Below are positions 36,458-48,131 of a stretch of 64,000 nucleotides of DNA, piece by piece. The DNA lies in contig JAVGVS010000479.1 in assembly GCA_032718565.1 (NCBI GenBank), positions 1-64,000 on the forward strand. The letters run 5' to 3'. How positions within the stretch are numbered: position 1 is the stretch's first letter; each line of letters starts with the position of its first letter. The translations under genes were made by a program, and so were the position numbers. The notes below the pieces were generated by a model. It ran no database searches and was not told where the DNA came from. It saw only the letters and a program-made list of their open reading frames with translations. The stretch comes from Distichodus sexfasciatus (lineage: Eukaryota; Chordata; Actinopteri; Characiformes; Distichodontidae).

Positions 36458-37371
36458 TGTCACGTTGCAGGTAGGGAGCGGACGCAGATTGCAGGAGGGT
36501 TTTCGTTGATACATGATTTTATTAACAAAATAGAGTCAGACCGGGAAACAGGAGGGGTCAGACAGAGGGGGCAAAATGCACAAGACCAGGACTCCAAGAC
36601 TAACACAGACTAAACAAAACCCTATGACTATTTCTGAGAGGGGGAACAGAACGAGGGCAGGGACTGGGAGTTAACACAGGAGAACATGGACATGATGGGG
36701 ATATAAACAAATGTGAATCAGGGACAGGACAAGAATTGGGAAAAATAAACAACTCTAATCTACTCTAAAACTATGGCTAAGGCTAAACAGGCTGGATGCT
36801 AAATGCTAGATGGGAAGGGGGACCGGAAGTGGTTCATGCTAGCAGTGACTGTACTAATCCTAAAGCTAATGCTAATGCTAACTATGCAAACGGTTTGTGC
36901 TAACTATGCTATGCTAAGGGCTAATGCTAACGGCTACTCTAACTGCTAACACTCTAACAAACACTAACAAAGCACACAGGACAAAGACAGACTTTACCAG
37001 AACACACAGCAAAACGGCAGACATAAGACAGGGGCATGGGTGTAGTCATAAGGTCCAAACTGGGGGGCCGGCGAAGCATGGGACCAGCCACGACAAGGCA
37101 TAATATGACGGTACCCCGACAATAATCAACACGAAAGACAGGACTTATATAGGGCCTAACTAAACACATGACGCAGACAAAAGGGGAGAACAACCAATAG
37201 ATGACTGACAACTAGACACAAGAGGAGGGCTGACACAACATCACCATAGAAGGACATACACACACACACCACGAACCCCGAACTCTAGTGAAAATATATA
37301 CAAATCTTTAGCGGCCACTAATGGCCGGCAGGGCCAACTGTCTGGAGGGAAGCCTTGGGGGAGACATGACA
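36458..37371 (-). mobile_element. Solo LTR, 914 bp, probably reverse
   Basis: The element begins TGTCACGTTGCAGG and ends GGAGACATGACA, flanked by a 4-bp duplication tatg at 36454-36457 and 37372-37375. It splits the relic F1 promoter. Simple runs of 'gctaatgctaa' lie inside. The frames at 36335-36613 and 36954-37211 are chance. Confidence 0.65.
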
Positions 37372-37540
37372 TATGAGCTTGCCAAGGGTATAGGGACCAT
37401 TTCCTTTTAAAAACCACAAGCTAGATGAAGGAGTCTAGGTTGGTGACTTCTGTGATTTAATACTCTCTGATTCTAACCAACTCTCTTGCCATTATAATTT
37501 AATTTCATATTGAAGTGAATACTGTGCACGTTAAAGTCCA

Positions 37541-37836
37541 TCACAGTGATGCTTGGTCATAAAATTGGTTGTTTTGTTTTAATAACTTTTTTAGATTATT
37601 TATTATTTCATCAACCTTCCAGTTTTCACTGATGTACTGTCTATCAATGCACGTGTAGATCACATGCACATGCAAATCCAACCCTCTTCCTTTTGAACTT
37701 AACTTGTAGTTATATTCCAGACCCTTTAACCGAGAGTGACAGAAGAGCAAAGAGCTCAATGTTATTAAAAAACCTAAATCTTCAATATTGGATTGCAGTG
37801 TAACTGTGAAACATTCATCTTTGTGTGTTTCATTTT
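37541..37836 (-). other. Unidentified exon-like ORF, copy 1
   Basis: A well-formed acceptor (tttctgtcag on the minus strand) is followed by 97 open codons in phase 1: ENETHKDECFTVTLQSN, then FCHSRLKGLEYNYKLSS, then RGLDLHVHVIYTCIDRQY, ending YDQASL and a stop. No protein family recognised. It lies 3' of copy G and is repeated 3' of copy H with about six amino-acid changes and three silent changes, which does not suggest strong constraint. It could be the last exon of an unrelated gene carried along by the duplication, or an extra 3' exon of G and H. Confidence 0.35.
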
Positions 37837-39093
37837 CTGACAGAAACTGATGTCACAGCAAGTAAGACAGTCATAAGGGTAGTCTTGGAACATTCATAAC
37901 TTAAAAATATAAAATAGAAAATTAAAAGAACAAAAACTTGTTCCATTGAGAAGTGAGACAGGATGAAGAAAGAGGAAAATCCTTTATTCAAATAACAAAA
38001 AAACAAAACTACCAGGTGATAAAAGGAAAAGAGAAAAGCATGGACAAAAGTAAACATGAGATATATAGTAAGAAAACTGAGGACAATTACATTCAAGATT
38101 GAACTGGAGAGACTAGCCTAAATAATGATAATAGTGATAACTATATGTTTCTAATTACCAAACATGCATTACAAAGGACAACTAATTACTTTAAGGAACT
38201 GTCTTAGAAATATGCGAAAGTCATCAAGTCATCATCACCTGATTACAAAACAAACAAGCAACCCTATGAACCTTAAATTATTAATAAAAGTCATATATTT
38301 TCAACTGCTTAAGTGTGTAAATATCCCGTTGCATTAGACAAACAGAATTCATGGTCTGATTGTCATGTGTGGTTGAGGCAGATTTGTTCTGCAATGGAGG
38401 AGTGTGGAAATCTCCTCATATTGCACATTGTAGATTTATTCCAACAGACAAACAATATGTGAGAGATAAACAACATAAACACAATAACATCAAATGCAAA
38501 AAAAAAAAAAAAAAAAGGAAAGGAAAGGCAAAACAAAAACAACCAAACAAATAAAAGAAAAAAAAAGAAAAGAATGCCATTTTATTGCCTGTTTTAGGGT
38601 GAAGTTTAACACAATAATACAATAATATTATTTTATTTGATTAATATGAGTTCTTAAATATGAACTCCTACCTGTAAAAACGTAGAAAGGAGGGTATGTA
38701 ATGCAAGTCTCTAACTGTTCTCAAAAATCTGGACTGCAACACACCTCACATGTACCACAAATCTAAAGATCCTTTATAGATTTTCGTTGGCCTTAATTTC
38801 CTGTAAGCCTAAATCTCTTTTTTAAAAAATGCTGCCTTATAACGTTAGATACAATAAAACATAGTCTTTTTCATGTATGTTAGTTTCTTATTTGATTATA
38901 TGTTAGCTGATAGGTTGAGACTGGTGTGATAACAACCAGTGAATGAAATAATCTTAAGAAAATGAAAGACAGAATATTTGACAAAATAAAAAAACACTGT
39001 GTAATAATCAAACACCAGGTAATAACTAGGCTACATGTTTTTTTTTTCTGTTTAGGCCAGCACATCTTTAAAGTTTTAATGTCAATCAGCAAT
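37837..39093. other. 3' flank of copy G, no gene seen
   Basis: AT-rich sequence duplicated at 48.13-49.51 kb with small indels, including an A-rich tract at about 38500-38570. No coding exon recognised. Confidence 0.5.
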
Positions 39094-42000
39094 TCAGTCG
39101 GTTTGTATATTTTCATCATCCTGAAGATAATTGACCACAAAATCATTTGCCCAGTGGAATATGTGTGTCAGAGCGTCCAGCATCAGACAGTTAATGTCAT
39201 TGTCTGTGTGAGTTTGCTTGTGGTAATTTTGAATAGGAAAGATGCGATTCACTGGGATACTCAGAAGCTCACTACATTCATAAATCTAGAGACACAGTAT
39301 ACACACCATTATTTATTTGTAAGGACTAATATCACACTAACAATGTACAGTTAATTTGCCTAAACACCTACTTTTATAATGACTCACCTTTTCAGTGATC
39401 TTCTTGCTTTTGTAGACACTTTGCAATTTTTTCCGTGTTAGTGGGCATGCTTGATCCACTTTTGTCAGGAAAACTATCTGAGGGACTCCTGTAGTCAAAG
39501 AAAAGTACTTAGTGATTTCAATAGTCAGTAAAAGAAAAATGAAATTCAAGACTCTTTATTTGTCACATACAAATATATACAAGTACAATGTGGATATAAA
39601 TGTAGTACTTGGGTATTATTAAGGGTGTCATTAATCCTCTCTTTCTTGACTGTGCAACCACAGAAATAAGTTAAAAGTAGAACAATGGGCAGCAGTTAAA
39701 AAGACTTCAACTTTTCTGCCTCATCAAATTAATATTGAGAACAAAATTATTTGGGCAAACATTTGTTTTCAGCAAATTAATTTATTACATTGAGTTACTT
39801 ACGCAACAAGGTTGCCTCTTTAATGACTAATCTCAATTGCTTGATGACTTCATCAGACAAATGTGAGAGTGTATCTGCTGGTACAACAAACACCAGGCAG
39901 TGCATCTTGTCATTGAGGCTGGGGTTGTCAGTCCAGTATTTGTAGTCTGCAGGCATTGCAGCGCTTGTGTTGAACTGAAATAAACAGATAAAGGGTGCAA
40001 AAGTTCACTTTATTTTGATGGATCCCTTGTAGATTTTGTTGTAGATGACTCAATTTGAGTTTTCAAAAGCTTTTTTAGGTATATATATGACATTCAAAAT
40101 CATTCAGAAGGCATTTAAAACATATTTTAATTCAGACAGCATTTAACAGACTTTCAAAAGTGTTAAAAATATACATTATTTTAATTTTCTATCATCTAGC
40201 TTTTAGTGAATATAATATAACTTAATTAGAGACATAATGTATGTGTTATGTTCCACAACAGTTACAATTACGTAATACCAACCAAACACTGACATGATCT
40301 ACCATGATCTTACCATGTAGCCATGTTTTACATGACCCTTAAGACAGTGGATGATGTCTGCAGTTTTCAGCCGGTCAGGACTATTCTCTAGACCCATCAT
40401 GTCATTTAACGTAAAAGGTAACATTTTGCCACTCTTGATTGAAACTTTATCAAACTGAAATGGAAACAAAATGATGATTAATGAATTTGTGAAGTGTTAC
40501 TCAAACTAAACAATTGGTTCATTTGGCCTATTTTCACATGTTGATGTACATAGTTTCACTTCCTACTTACAAATAGTGTATTGCTTTCTGAAGAACTTGA
40601 AGCGGCCAGACAATTAATATACGGCCGTCTCTCAAAAATGCTTCTTATCGTATTTGTTGCACTTGATTTTCCTGCACCAACTGGTCCACACATAAGAAAG
40701 TTGAGCTGCTTGACTTTATCACAAACTTCAAAAGTTTCTAGTTCATGCAGCATCTCATCATGCTTTCTGCAAAAATAAAATAAAAGAAAAAAAAGTAATA
40801 TCAGTTTTTGTGTAGTTATTAAAAAAAAGTCTTCCTTTAAAATAAGTTCAAAAATTAGGCACCTCTAAAAAAAGTTTTTTATTTGGAATTTGTGTATCAG
40901 ATATGTTTGTAAATGCACACACCCTAACTAATGTGCTTTTTAGGGAACAAAGGTGTTAGTTCTTTGAAAATTTTCAGATATAAAATATGTATTATACAAA
41001 AATATGAATTCATTTTAATAAATATTTTATGTACATTTTTTTTAAAAATAAGATATGCTGGAGAGCTCCAAATATTAAAGAATCTACAGTCATCTCTGCA
41101 TATATTAGTTATGTCAACTTGTTATATTTACACAAACATTTTTCTTGTTTAGTGTAGTAGTGAAACTGAAAGTAATGGTGACTTGCTGACTTACTCCCAT
41201 TCCACTTTCCTCCATGGTTTTGAATGTTCTGCAAAATAACATAATGAACGCTGTCAAAACACCATTCTTTACCTGTATATTACATGTATATAGCAGAGAC
41301 AATAAAGTTTATTTTGACTTTGATTGTGATTACACATATGTTTTGATATTCATCATTTACAGTAGGTCCTTCTAGCCCTGGGAACTGAATATTAAAATTC
41401 CTTTAGATGATGAATTCACACATACCAACATAGACCATGGCGGAGCATGACTCTTCTCCTGAACTATTGGAGATGGTTAAAGTGTACTCCCCTTCATCAG
41501 CATCCTCTGCATTGTTGATCTTCAGGGAATACTGATTAGTTTTGTTTTCTGCAGTGTGTTTGCCTTCCACACGCGTCAGTGTCACTTTTTGCTTCTTCCA
41601 CGTTGCTTTCACATTTTGAGTTTTCACCCTACAGCTAAGGGTGATGTCATCTCCATATTTCACAATTTGGTCAGGAAAAACTGTTTCAAATTCTGTTTGA
41701 ATAATGAAAAAAAAAAAAATAGGAATGAAACCATAATAAGAAAAGCTCCTTAATACTAGAGTACAGAAAACAATAAATATGCATTTAAATAAATAGATTT
41801 AATTCATTTAGTATTATTTTAACTGAAAAGTAGAAATGTATTGTATTTGATTGTAATTTAAAGGTGGATTTAAATATAGCAGAATGTTTACATGACAACT
41901 TCAATTATTTTTTAAAACATGAATCGGGCACATACGTTTTAATTTATTAAGGATTGTCTATAATCAACACAGGTTCAAAATTATACATACAGGCTCAAAT

Positions 42001-43300
42001 ATATACATACATCTTAACTAAATCCTTTATTAAGTGGTGCTGAAGATTCTGGAATGTCTTAACTTGACAAGGCCAAGGCCTATTAACTTCTCCTTAGTGA
42101 TCACGATTAACTGCAGCTGCTAGTTTCTCTTTGTCAGCATGAAAAAGGATGTGCTTTACAGCATTCATTGGACTGACCATTACTCAGAACAATGGGAAAG
42201 TCCAAGGAACTCAGTGAAGATCTAAGAATGAGAATTGTAGATTTACACAAGTTGGGAAAGTCTCTTGAAGCCATCTCTAAACAACTGCAGATTCCAACAT
42301 CATCAGTTCAAATAAATGTACGTAAGTAAAATTTATTTGGATGTGTCACCACTTTGCCAAAGCCTGGAAGAAGACCCAAACTGTCACTCTCAGATGAAAG
42401 GAAACTGGTTAGGATGTTTCACGATCAAGCCAAGGACCACCAAGACATAAGCCTGCCATGAACTGGAAGCTGCTGGAACATCAGTGTCAATGTCCACAGT
42501 GAAGCAAGTTTTACATCAACATGGACTGAGAGGGTGGCAACCAAGAAAGAAGCCCCTGCATCAAAATCGACACCTTTAAGCTCAACTAAAATTTGCCGAT
42601 GCCCACATAGACATGCCACAATCTTTCTGGAGGAAACTTTTATGGTCAGATGAGACAAAGATTGAGCTATTTGGCCACAATGACAAGAAGTATGTTTGGA
42701 GGAGTCAAGGTGAGGCTTTTAAACCTAAGAACACTGTAGCAACTGTCAAACATGGTGGTGGAAGTATCATGCTCTGGGGCTGTTTCGCTGCCAGTGGCAC
42801 TGGTGCATTGCACAAAGTGGATGGAATAATGAAGAAGACTATGCTTAAAAGCAAGGTCCATGCAAGGAAACCAACCAATTTAAATGAACTGTACCCATAC
42901 AGCCAAGAGGAGTGGTCAAATATCCAGACAGAATTATGCCAGAAGCTTGTTGATGGCTACAAAAAATGTCTGATCACAGTAAAACCTGTTAAGGAGCGTT
43001 TAACCAAATATTAGTTATGATGTATGTATATATTTGAGCCTGTATGTATAATTTTGACCCTGTGTTGATTATAGACAATCCTTAATAAGTTCAATCTTGT
43101 GCACCCAATTCATGTTTTAAAAAATCATTGAAGTTGTGTGTCATGTAAACATTCTGCCATAGAAAAAGAATGATTCAAATAAATCATATAAAGCTTAAAA
43201 TGAATATGACATTCATACCCATGATGAGTGTATGCAAACTTCTCACCACAACTGTATAAAGAACATTAAACTCACCTGGTTTGGATGAAGATTGTCCCAT
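39094..43300 (-). CDS. Copy G: complete Ig-domain IFI44-like GTPase, 375 aa
   Basis: Exons: 43276-43300 (MGQSSSKP), 41426-41692 (Ig), 41195-41228 (HSKPWRKVEW), 40571-40766 (P-loop GPVGAGKSSATN), 40314-40454 (DMMG), 39803-39974 (NPSLNDKMHC), 39388-39488 (TKVD), 39094-39285 (C-terminus DDENIQTD); 1128 nt, phases consistent. The Ig domain (LSCRVK, ATWKKQK, EYTLTISN) lacks both the F-strand cysteine and the mid-domain cysteine (TRVEGKH where others have ECxxGKH). The intron after the start exon holds a Tc1 transposon. Copy H is its close duplicate. Confidence 0.88.
39545..39720 (-). mobile_element. LINE-like tail in copy G, shortened relative to copy H
   Basis: 'tctttatttgtcacatacaa' to 'gggcagcagttaaaaaga' matches 49.97-50.12 kb. 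Copy H then has about 940 further bases absent here, so G lost them by deletion or H gained them. Confidence 0.5.
41878..43256 (+). mobile_element. Tc1/mariner transposon, internally deleted
   Basis: The transposase frame starts near 42194 (MGKSKELSEDLRMRIVDL, the helix-turn-helix region) and continues from 42613 with WSDETKIELFGHNDKKYVWR and the DDE-type core. It then jumps to the C-terminal KLVDGYKKCLITVKP, so the segment with the later catalytic residues is missing. The right end is the long Tc1 inverted repeat ending CCACAACTGTA at 43256. The left inverted repeat is truncated near 41878. Not autonomous. Confidence 0.85.
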
Positions 43301-43479
43301 ATTTGCATCTATAAAATTAGAGGAAATTATTATTCAGTTCTTTAAAATGCACACTACACTTTAAGCATATTTTCGCAAAAATACTAATTCAAGTTGTTAA
43401 TTTATTTATTATCTTAGAACATACAACAGTTCCCCAGCATTTTATGAATTCTAACTTACCAAAAAGCAAATTTAAATAA

Positions 43480-44290
43480 TACAGTTTTTCTCAGACACTT
43501 AACTACATTGACCATGCCATTAGTCCAAGTTGTCATTTCCAAATAAATATAAGCAAATCAGCAAACTTTTTTGCACAACAGGAACCATGTTGTCATTGCT
43601 TGCACATCACTTTTCATTGCTAAAGGATTTTTTCAAAACACTAGTCACAGTGATCATTTGGTAACACCAAATCACATCAGAGTGTCTGATTAAGCAATTC
43701 ACTTAAAAATAGCAGCAGCTGCTAAAAGTAGTAAGAATGTGGTGTAATTTTTAACACACAATGGAACAAGGCCGGAGAGGACGTGGACGTAGGTGTGGAG
43801 GAGGAAATGGTGGACACCGTCAGAGACAACCAAGAACAGTGGTCAGCCATGAAATCAGAGCCACCATCATTGACCATGTCATTAATCATGGGCTCTCCTT
43901 ACGTGAGGCTGGTCAAAGGGTGCAGCCTAATGTTTCCCGGTCATGTCTTGCATCAGTTATTTGAACATTCAAGAGGGAAAATAGTCCTGTAACATTCACT
44001 TGCTGTAATTTAAATATAGACCACAGTTCTTGCAGTTATCAGATGTATATTTACTGCAGTATTCTACATTACACATCTGTCTTTATAGACTCGAAAGAAC
44101 ACCTGCAGCTGGCGGAAGTGGCTGCTGTTCATCGCAGACCACGAAGCAGTGATTGTTCAGATGGTGCTGGGGAACAATACACTCCGTTTACAGGAAATAC
44201 AGGCTGCTGTAATTGCAGACCACACAACATATCACAACGTTCATTCAGTCACTCTATCAACTGAGATATCAATATGTAGAGGTAAAACGA
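43480..44290 (+). mobile_element. Second Tc1/mariner-like transposase fragment
   Basis: The frame at 43761-43964 (RGRGRRCGGGNGG, then ATIIDHVINHGLSLREAGQR) is the N-terminal DNA-binding region of a fish Tc1-like transposase. The reading continues after a gap and frameshifts at 44090-44280 (EAVIVQMVLGNNTLRLQEIQ). The catalytic domain is missing. It lies upstream of the copy G start exon. Confidence 0.7.
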
Positions 44291-44467
44291 CACTATATGA
44301 GTTGTCCACTATACGTTTACTGTAACTCTGTGCATCACTCGGTATAACAGAGACTGGTTCTGTTGTATACATCCCGACAGTTCTAAATCTGGAAATTTAT
44401 TGTATTACTTGAGATTTACAGAGCACTTCTGGAGTCTGAAGGGAGAGAATATGCTAAAACCCTCCTG

Positions 44468-44611
44468 GTTTACTGCTGTGGTGAGAGCACTACTGAAATC
44501 CTGTGATACTGATTTTAAGCTAACATGCGTCACTGCGTGGGTTTACTGCTGTGGTGAGAGCACTACTGAAATCCTGTGATACTGATTTTAAGCTAACATG
44601 CGTCACCGCGT
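44468..44611. repeat. 72-bp tandem duplication
   Basis: 'tttactgctgtggtgagagc' through 'taacatgcgtcactgcgtgg' occurs twice back to back with a single base difference (cactgcg/caccgcg). Confidence 0.9.
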
Positions 44612-45135
44612 GGGAAACGCACCCCTAAATGAAAGCGTCTGCCGTATGCTACAAAAACAAGGTCAGACTGATGTGGTTTGTTAATTTCCTGCTAGAAAGT
44701 TTTCTCATGAGAAACTCACGAGACCTGTAACATTGTAGATGTGCTGCCTGGGAGACAAAGGAGATTTCTTTTACCAATAGAAATGACAAAACTGAATTAT
44801 TATTCTAAAAAGGCATAGATATTTCATGCATATAAAAAATAGAGAATATGTTTAAACAACCAAGGTGGTCTGATTTCACTGTCATGATCATGTTAAGAAA
44901 AGGTTAATTCAACAATCTTTCTAAATTAATAATATCATTAATTATTTCTGGGCAACAGACTAAGTTATTTGGAAATGTAGGTATCGTCTGACATAAAGCA
45001 GATTCTATTTGCATCTAGAATACAAATATTATTAACTGCTGTTTTAATACACCTGTGATTTTTCATGTCATTAATATGCATATGAATTCTTCATGAACTT
45101 ACATATCTTAAATATTAACAAGTAGCTTTACTTAC

Positions 45136-45260
45136 GTGTTCTAGGACTGTAAAGTAAAACAAATAACAATGTATTTGCTTTGCCTGTTATTTATTGCTCC
45201 AACTTCTTTTGTGTATCTCTGTATAGTGTAAAGTCTTCTTTGTTTGAACACCTCATTTGA
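45136..45260 (-). promoter_or_regulatory. Copy G noncoding first exon and promoter
   Basis: Donor gtaagt at 45135 ends a first exon ('agaacac' end on the minus strand), aligned by position and sequence with those of the other copies. No good ISRE match was seen here. Confidence 0.45.
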
Positions 45261-45489
45261 TGGTGCATCTTATGTGCATGAAAATGGGGGCGGTGACCCT
45301 TATATTTCCTTCACTGTTGGTGGTTTTTCAAGATAATGTCCCAGATCAAGCAAGATCTATCTAGGTGTATAGGACTGATTTCTGCTTAGGTCTGTACATT
45401 TACATTTACAGGTGTTTGCCATGTTTTAGATGTTGTGTTCTTGTTTCCAGTTGTCTTGACATTTCGATTCCTCCTCCTGTAAAACTTCA

Positions 45490-46841
45490 TACCTGCTGAG
45501 TATACTTTCTTTGCAGCTGTGTTGGCTTTCACTTTATCAATCCCTAGGACAGAAAGTTTGACTCACTGCTTTGGGTCTCCACCATTGGTCATGTTTTCAT
45601 CCCCTTTTATTATGTTTTCATGGTATGGACAAGTATGTGTCAACACATACATTTCATTAGAAATGAATACAACCTGTGGGATGACTGCAGACTTTTCATG
45701 CTTTTGGTAGTATTCTGTAACCCTGTGACTGACGTAGTGTATTTTATATATTAACAAGTGTATTCTGATCTTACTGTGTAGCCCTCGTCCATATGACCAT
45801 TCAAAATGCTGATTACATCTTGAGGGTGCACACCATGATCCTTTTCATTTTCAATGCCCATGATATCCCAAAGGTTGAGAGGAACATTTCTAACTTCATA
45901 TTTTTTGTACTGAAAGTAGAAAATAACAAATTAACAATTTAAATAATACATGGTAGGTAAATGGTAAGTATGCCACATTCTTCACAAAAAATAATGTATA
46001 TTTGTACAGTAGATTTACTCATCCAAATCAGTTTTCTACATTTGCCTTGTCTTGTAAAATGCAACTACGTCAAAGGTCAATAATTGTAGAATTATATACT
46101 TAATTTATTCTATTAATCTTTAGTGATGGTCCATTCAGTCCATCATAGTCTGGCATGTTGTGAATTATCAATAATTCTTCACTTTGTCATCTGTAATTCA
46201 TTTGATCTAATGATCTTCACCTATATTTAAGGTGCCTTAACTCTTAATTTGCAGTTGGCTCTTAATGGTCTGTTGGCTTTAACAGAGTTGCATTTGCAAT
46301 AGACAATTATAGCTAATATCAACATAGCCAATATAAACTTATAAACATTACAGTGTCATTACATACAGAGTAAGCTAATTCATGCATGAAGAATATGTAA
46401 GCAACTATACTATAATTACCATAACTTTATTTGGTCTATTACCTTTGTATATTTGCACACAAAATGTTTCACCTTACACCTTATCTCACAGCTCCACCAA
46501 CACTTTCCCAGATCATCCTTCATCTGTTTGTTCGTGTCCTGTGTTCTCACCTGTCTTGTTGACCGCTGGTTGTGTTTGTGGTTTTGTTTCACATTTGGTT
46601 AAATTATGCAACCCTAAAACAATGTACATAAAATATACAGTCTACTTACTTTTATTGTGTGACTTTTGGTAGATTCTGCAGCAGCTGGGCAACTAATGTT
46701 CTATTGTCCTTCAAAAATGGTATTGTGTTTATGATCGTGGATTTCCCAGCTCCAACTGGCCCACATAGAAGGATATTGATCTTTTTGACCTCGTCCTTAC
46801 TGATTTTGAATGTTTCCATATCTCTGATCATTTGGTTATAG
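45490..46841 (-). pseudogene. Relic F2: divergent IFI44-like GTPase pseudogene
   Basis: The first GTPase exon (46650-46841: YNQMIRDMETFKISKDEV, P-loop GPVGAGKSTIIN) loses its frame just after INTI and ends in a stop. In the shifted frame the family IFEG motif is followed at once by a stop codon, so at least two lesions are present. The DxxG exon 45775-45909 is open (NLWDIMGIENEKD, GHMDEGY). A possible TKxD-type exon near 45563-45691 reads IPQVVFISNEM, with no TKxD. No Ig, PWR or start exon was found. It belongs to a subfamily distinct from the intact copies and pairs with relic F1. Confidence 0.65.
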
Positions 46842-46954
46842 CTATTGAGGAAAGAAATAAGAAAAATATGATTGTTTAACAGTATAATCACATCACCTAT
46901 TTGGCTCAAATATGCAGAAACCTTCTCTGTTTATATGTGAACTTACTTGTAATT

Positions 46955-47345
46955 AACCGCCAGCGGTCGGATTCGAACCTACAACCTCTTGGTCCTACCA
47001 CTAGGCCACCAACACCCTTTCTCTGTATATTCCTTGTGTAAATTCTCCAATTTACTTTTATGTTGAACTTGGGCAGTTACTGGCGTAATGGTAGGGTGTT
47101 CGCCCTGTGATCAGAAGGTCGCAGGTTCGAATCCAGGAGCGGGAAAGTTACCAATGAGGTACTCGTGAGCAAGGTACCGTCCCCAAACACTGCTCCCTGG
47201 GCGCTGCCCTTGTTAGCTGCCCACTGCTCCTTCACGGATGGGTTAAATGCAGAGGTCACATTTGGTTGTGGTGCACTGTGTGCTGTGCTGTGGTGTGTCC
47301 AAAATGACAAATAATCACTCACTTTCAACTTCACCTTCACAGTTG
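46955..47345 (+). mobile_element. Two tRNA-derived SINEs
   Basis: At 46955-47015 lies a reverse tRNA-like head ('cggattcgaacctacaacct'). At 47070-47345 lies the fullest plus-strand copy of the second SINE family, with a tRNA-like head (cgtaatggtagggtgttcgc, aggttcgaatcc), the 'gtaccgtccccaa' core and a tail ending 'cactcactttcaacttcacc'. They are not functional tRNA genes. Confidence 0.7.
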
Positions 47346-47862
47346 AATGCATGTGGATGGAGACGTGCATTTTCCTCACAGTTTTTTAAAGGTCACAAGC
47401 TAGATCTTAACGATGGCTAGATCCTGAGTTAGGCAGCTAACTTATGTGAATTAGGGTAGACTGTGAAGACTGGTTGTACTAACTATACTTTTTATATAGA
47501 GTTCATATTCAATTGGTCTAATGAGCAAGTCATTTATGGCAACTTACTAACCATTATGACAAATATTTGTTAAATGTCTTCCTGTAAACAACGATGTAAT
47601 TCTCTGTCGGTCTCTGTAATTGCGCACTCACCATCATATGGAGGAATATACTGTCTTGATAAAGTTCCCGTAATGAAACAGCAGAATATACTGAATGATT
47701 CTGAAGTAATTTCCTAGTTTAGAGATGTTAGAACTAAAAGTAAAAGTTCTGTTAACAGCACTGCAAATCTGAGATAAATATGAAAAGTTAGATTATCATT
47801 TATGTGTTTAATTGTGTTTAGAGAAAGAGTTTACTCTGAGGGAGATCAGATTTTGACACAGT

Positions 47863-48131
47863 CTACACATGATTCTTAACTATTTCTTCATCACTAGTCT
47901 TTTCATCAACCTTCCAGTTTTCACTGATGTACTGTATATCAATGCACATGTAGATCACATGCACATGCAAATCCAACCCTCTTCCTTTTGAACTTAACTT
48001 ATAATTATATTCCAAAACCTTTAACCGAGAGTGACAGAAGAGCAAAGAGCTCAATATTATTAAAAAACCTAAATCTTCAATATTGGATTGCAGTGTAACT
48101 GTGAAACATTCATCGTTGTGTGTTTCATTTT
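47863..48131 (-). other. Unidentified exon-like ORF, copy 2
   Basis: The duplicate of 37541-37836: same acceptor and phase, 88 open codons with a different end (VDEKTSDEEIVKNHV) because homology to copy 1 stops at 47903. No family recognised. Confidence 0.35.

Noticed and set aside
37830..38096. An 88-codon frame with hydrophobic stretches resembling membrane segments
   Set aside because: Low-complexity T-rich sequence in the flank of copy G. It is not maintained in the duplicate at 48.1-48.4 kb.
41114..41302. Frames reading MEESGMGVS at the short exon of several copies, which look like a start
   Set aside because: They are out of phase with the neighbouring exons. The correct phase gives PWRKVEW, the IFI44 linker motif, so the ATG there is not a start.
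47070..47130. tRNA-like A and B boxes, also at 2.19, 6.07, 14.95, 24.05 and 33.2 kb
   Set aside because: They are heads of SINEs: no acceptor-stem pairing, attached SINE bodies, and target-site duplications where borders are clear.
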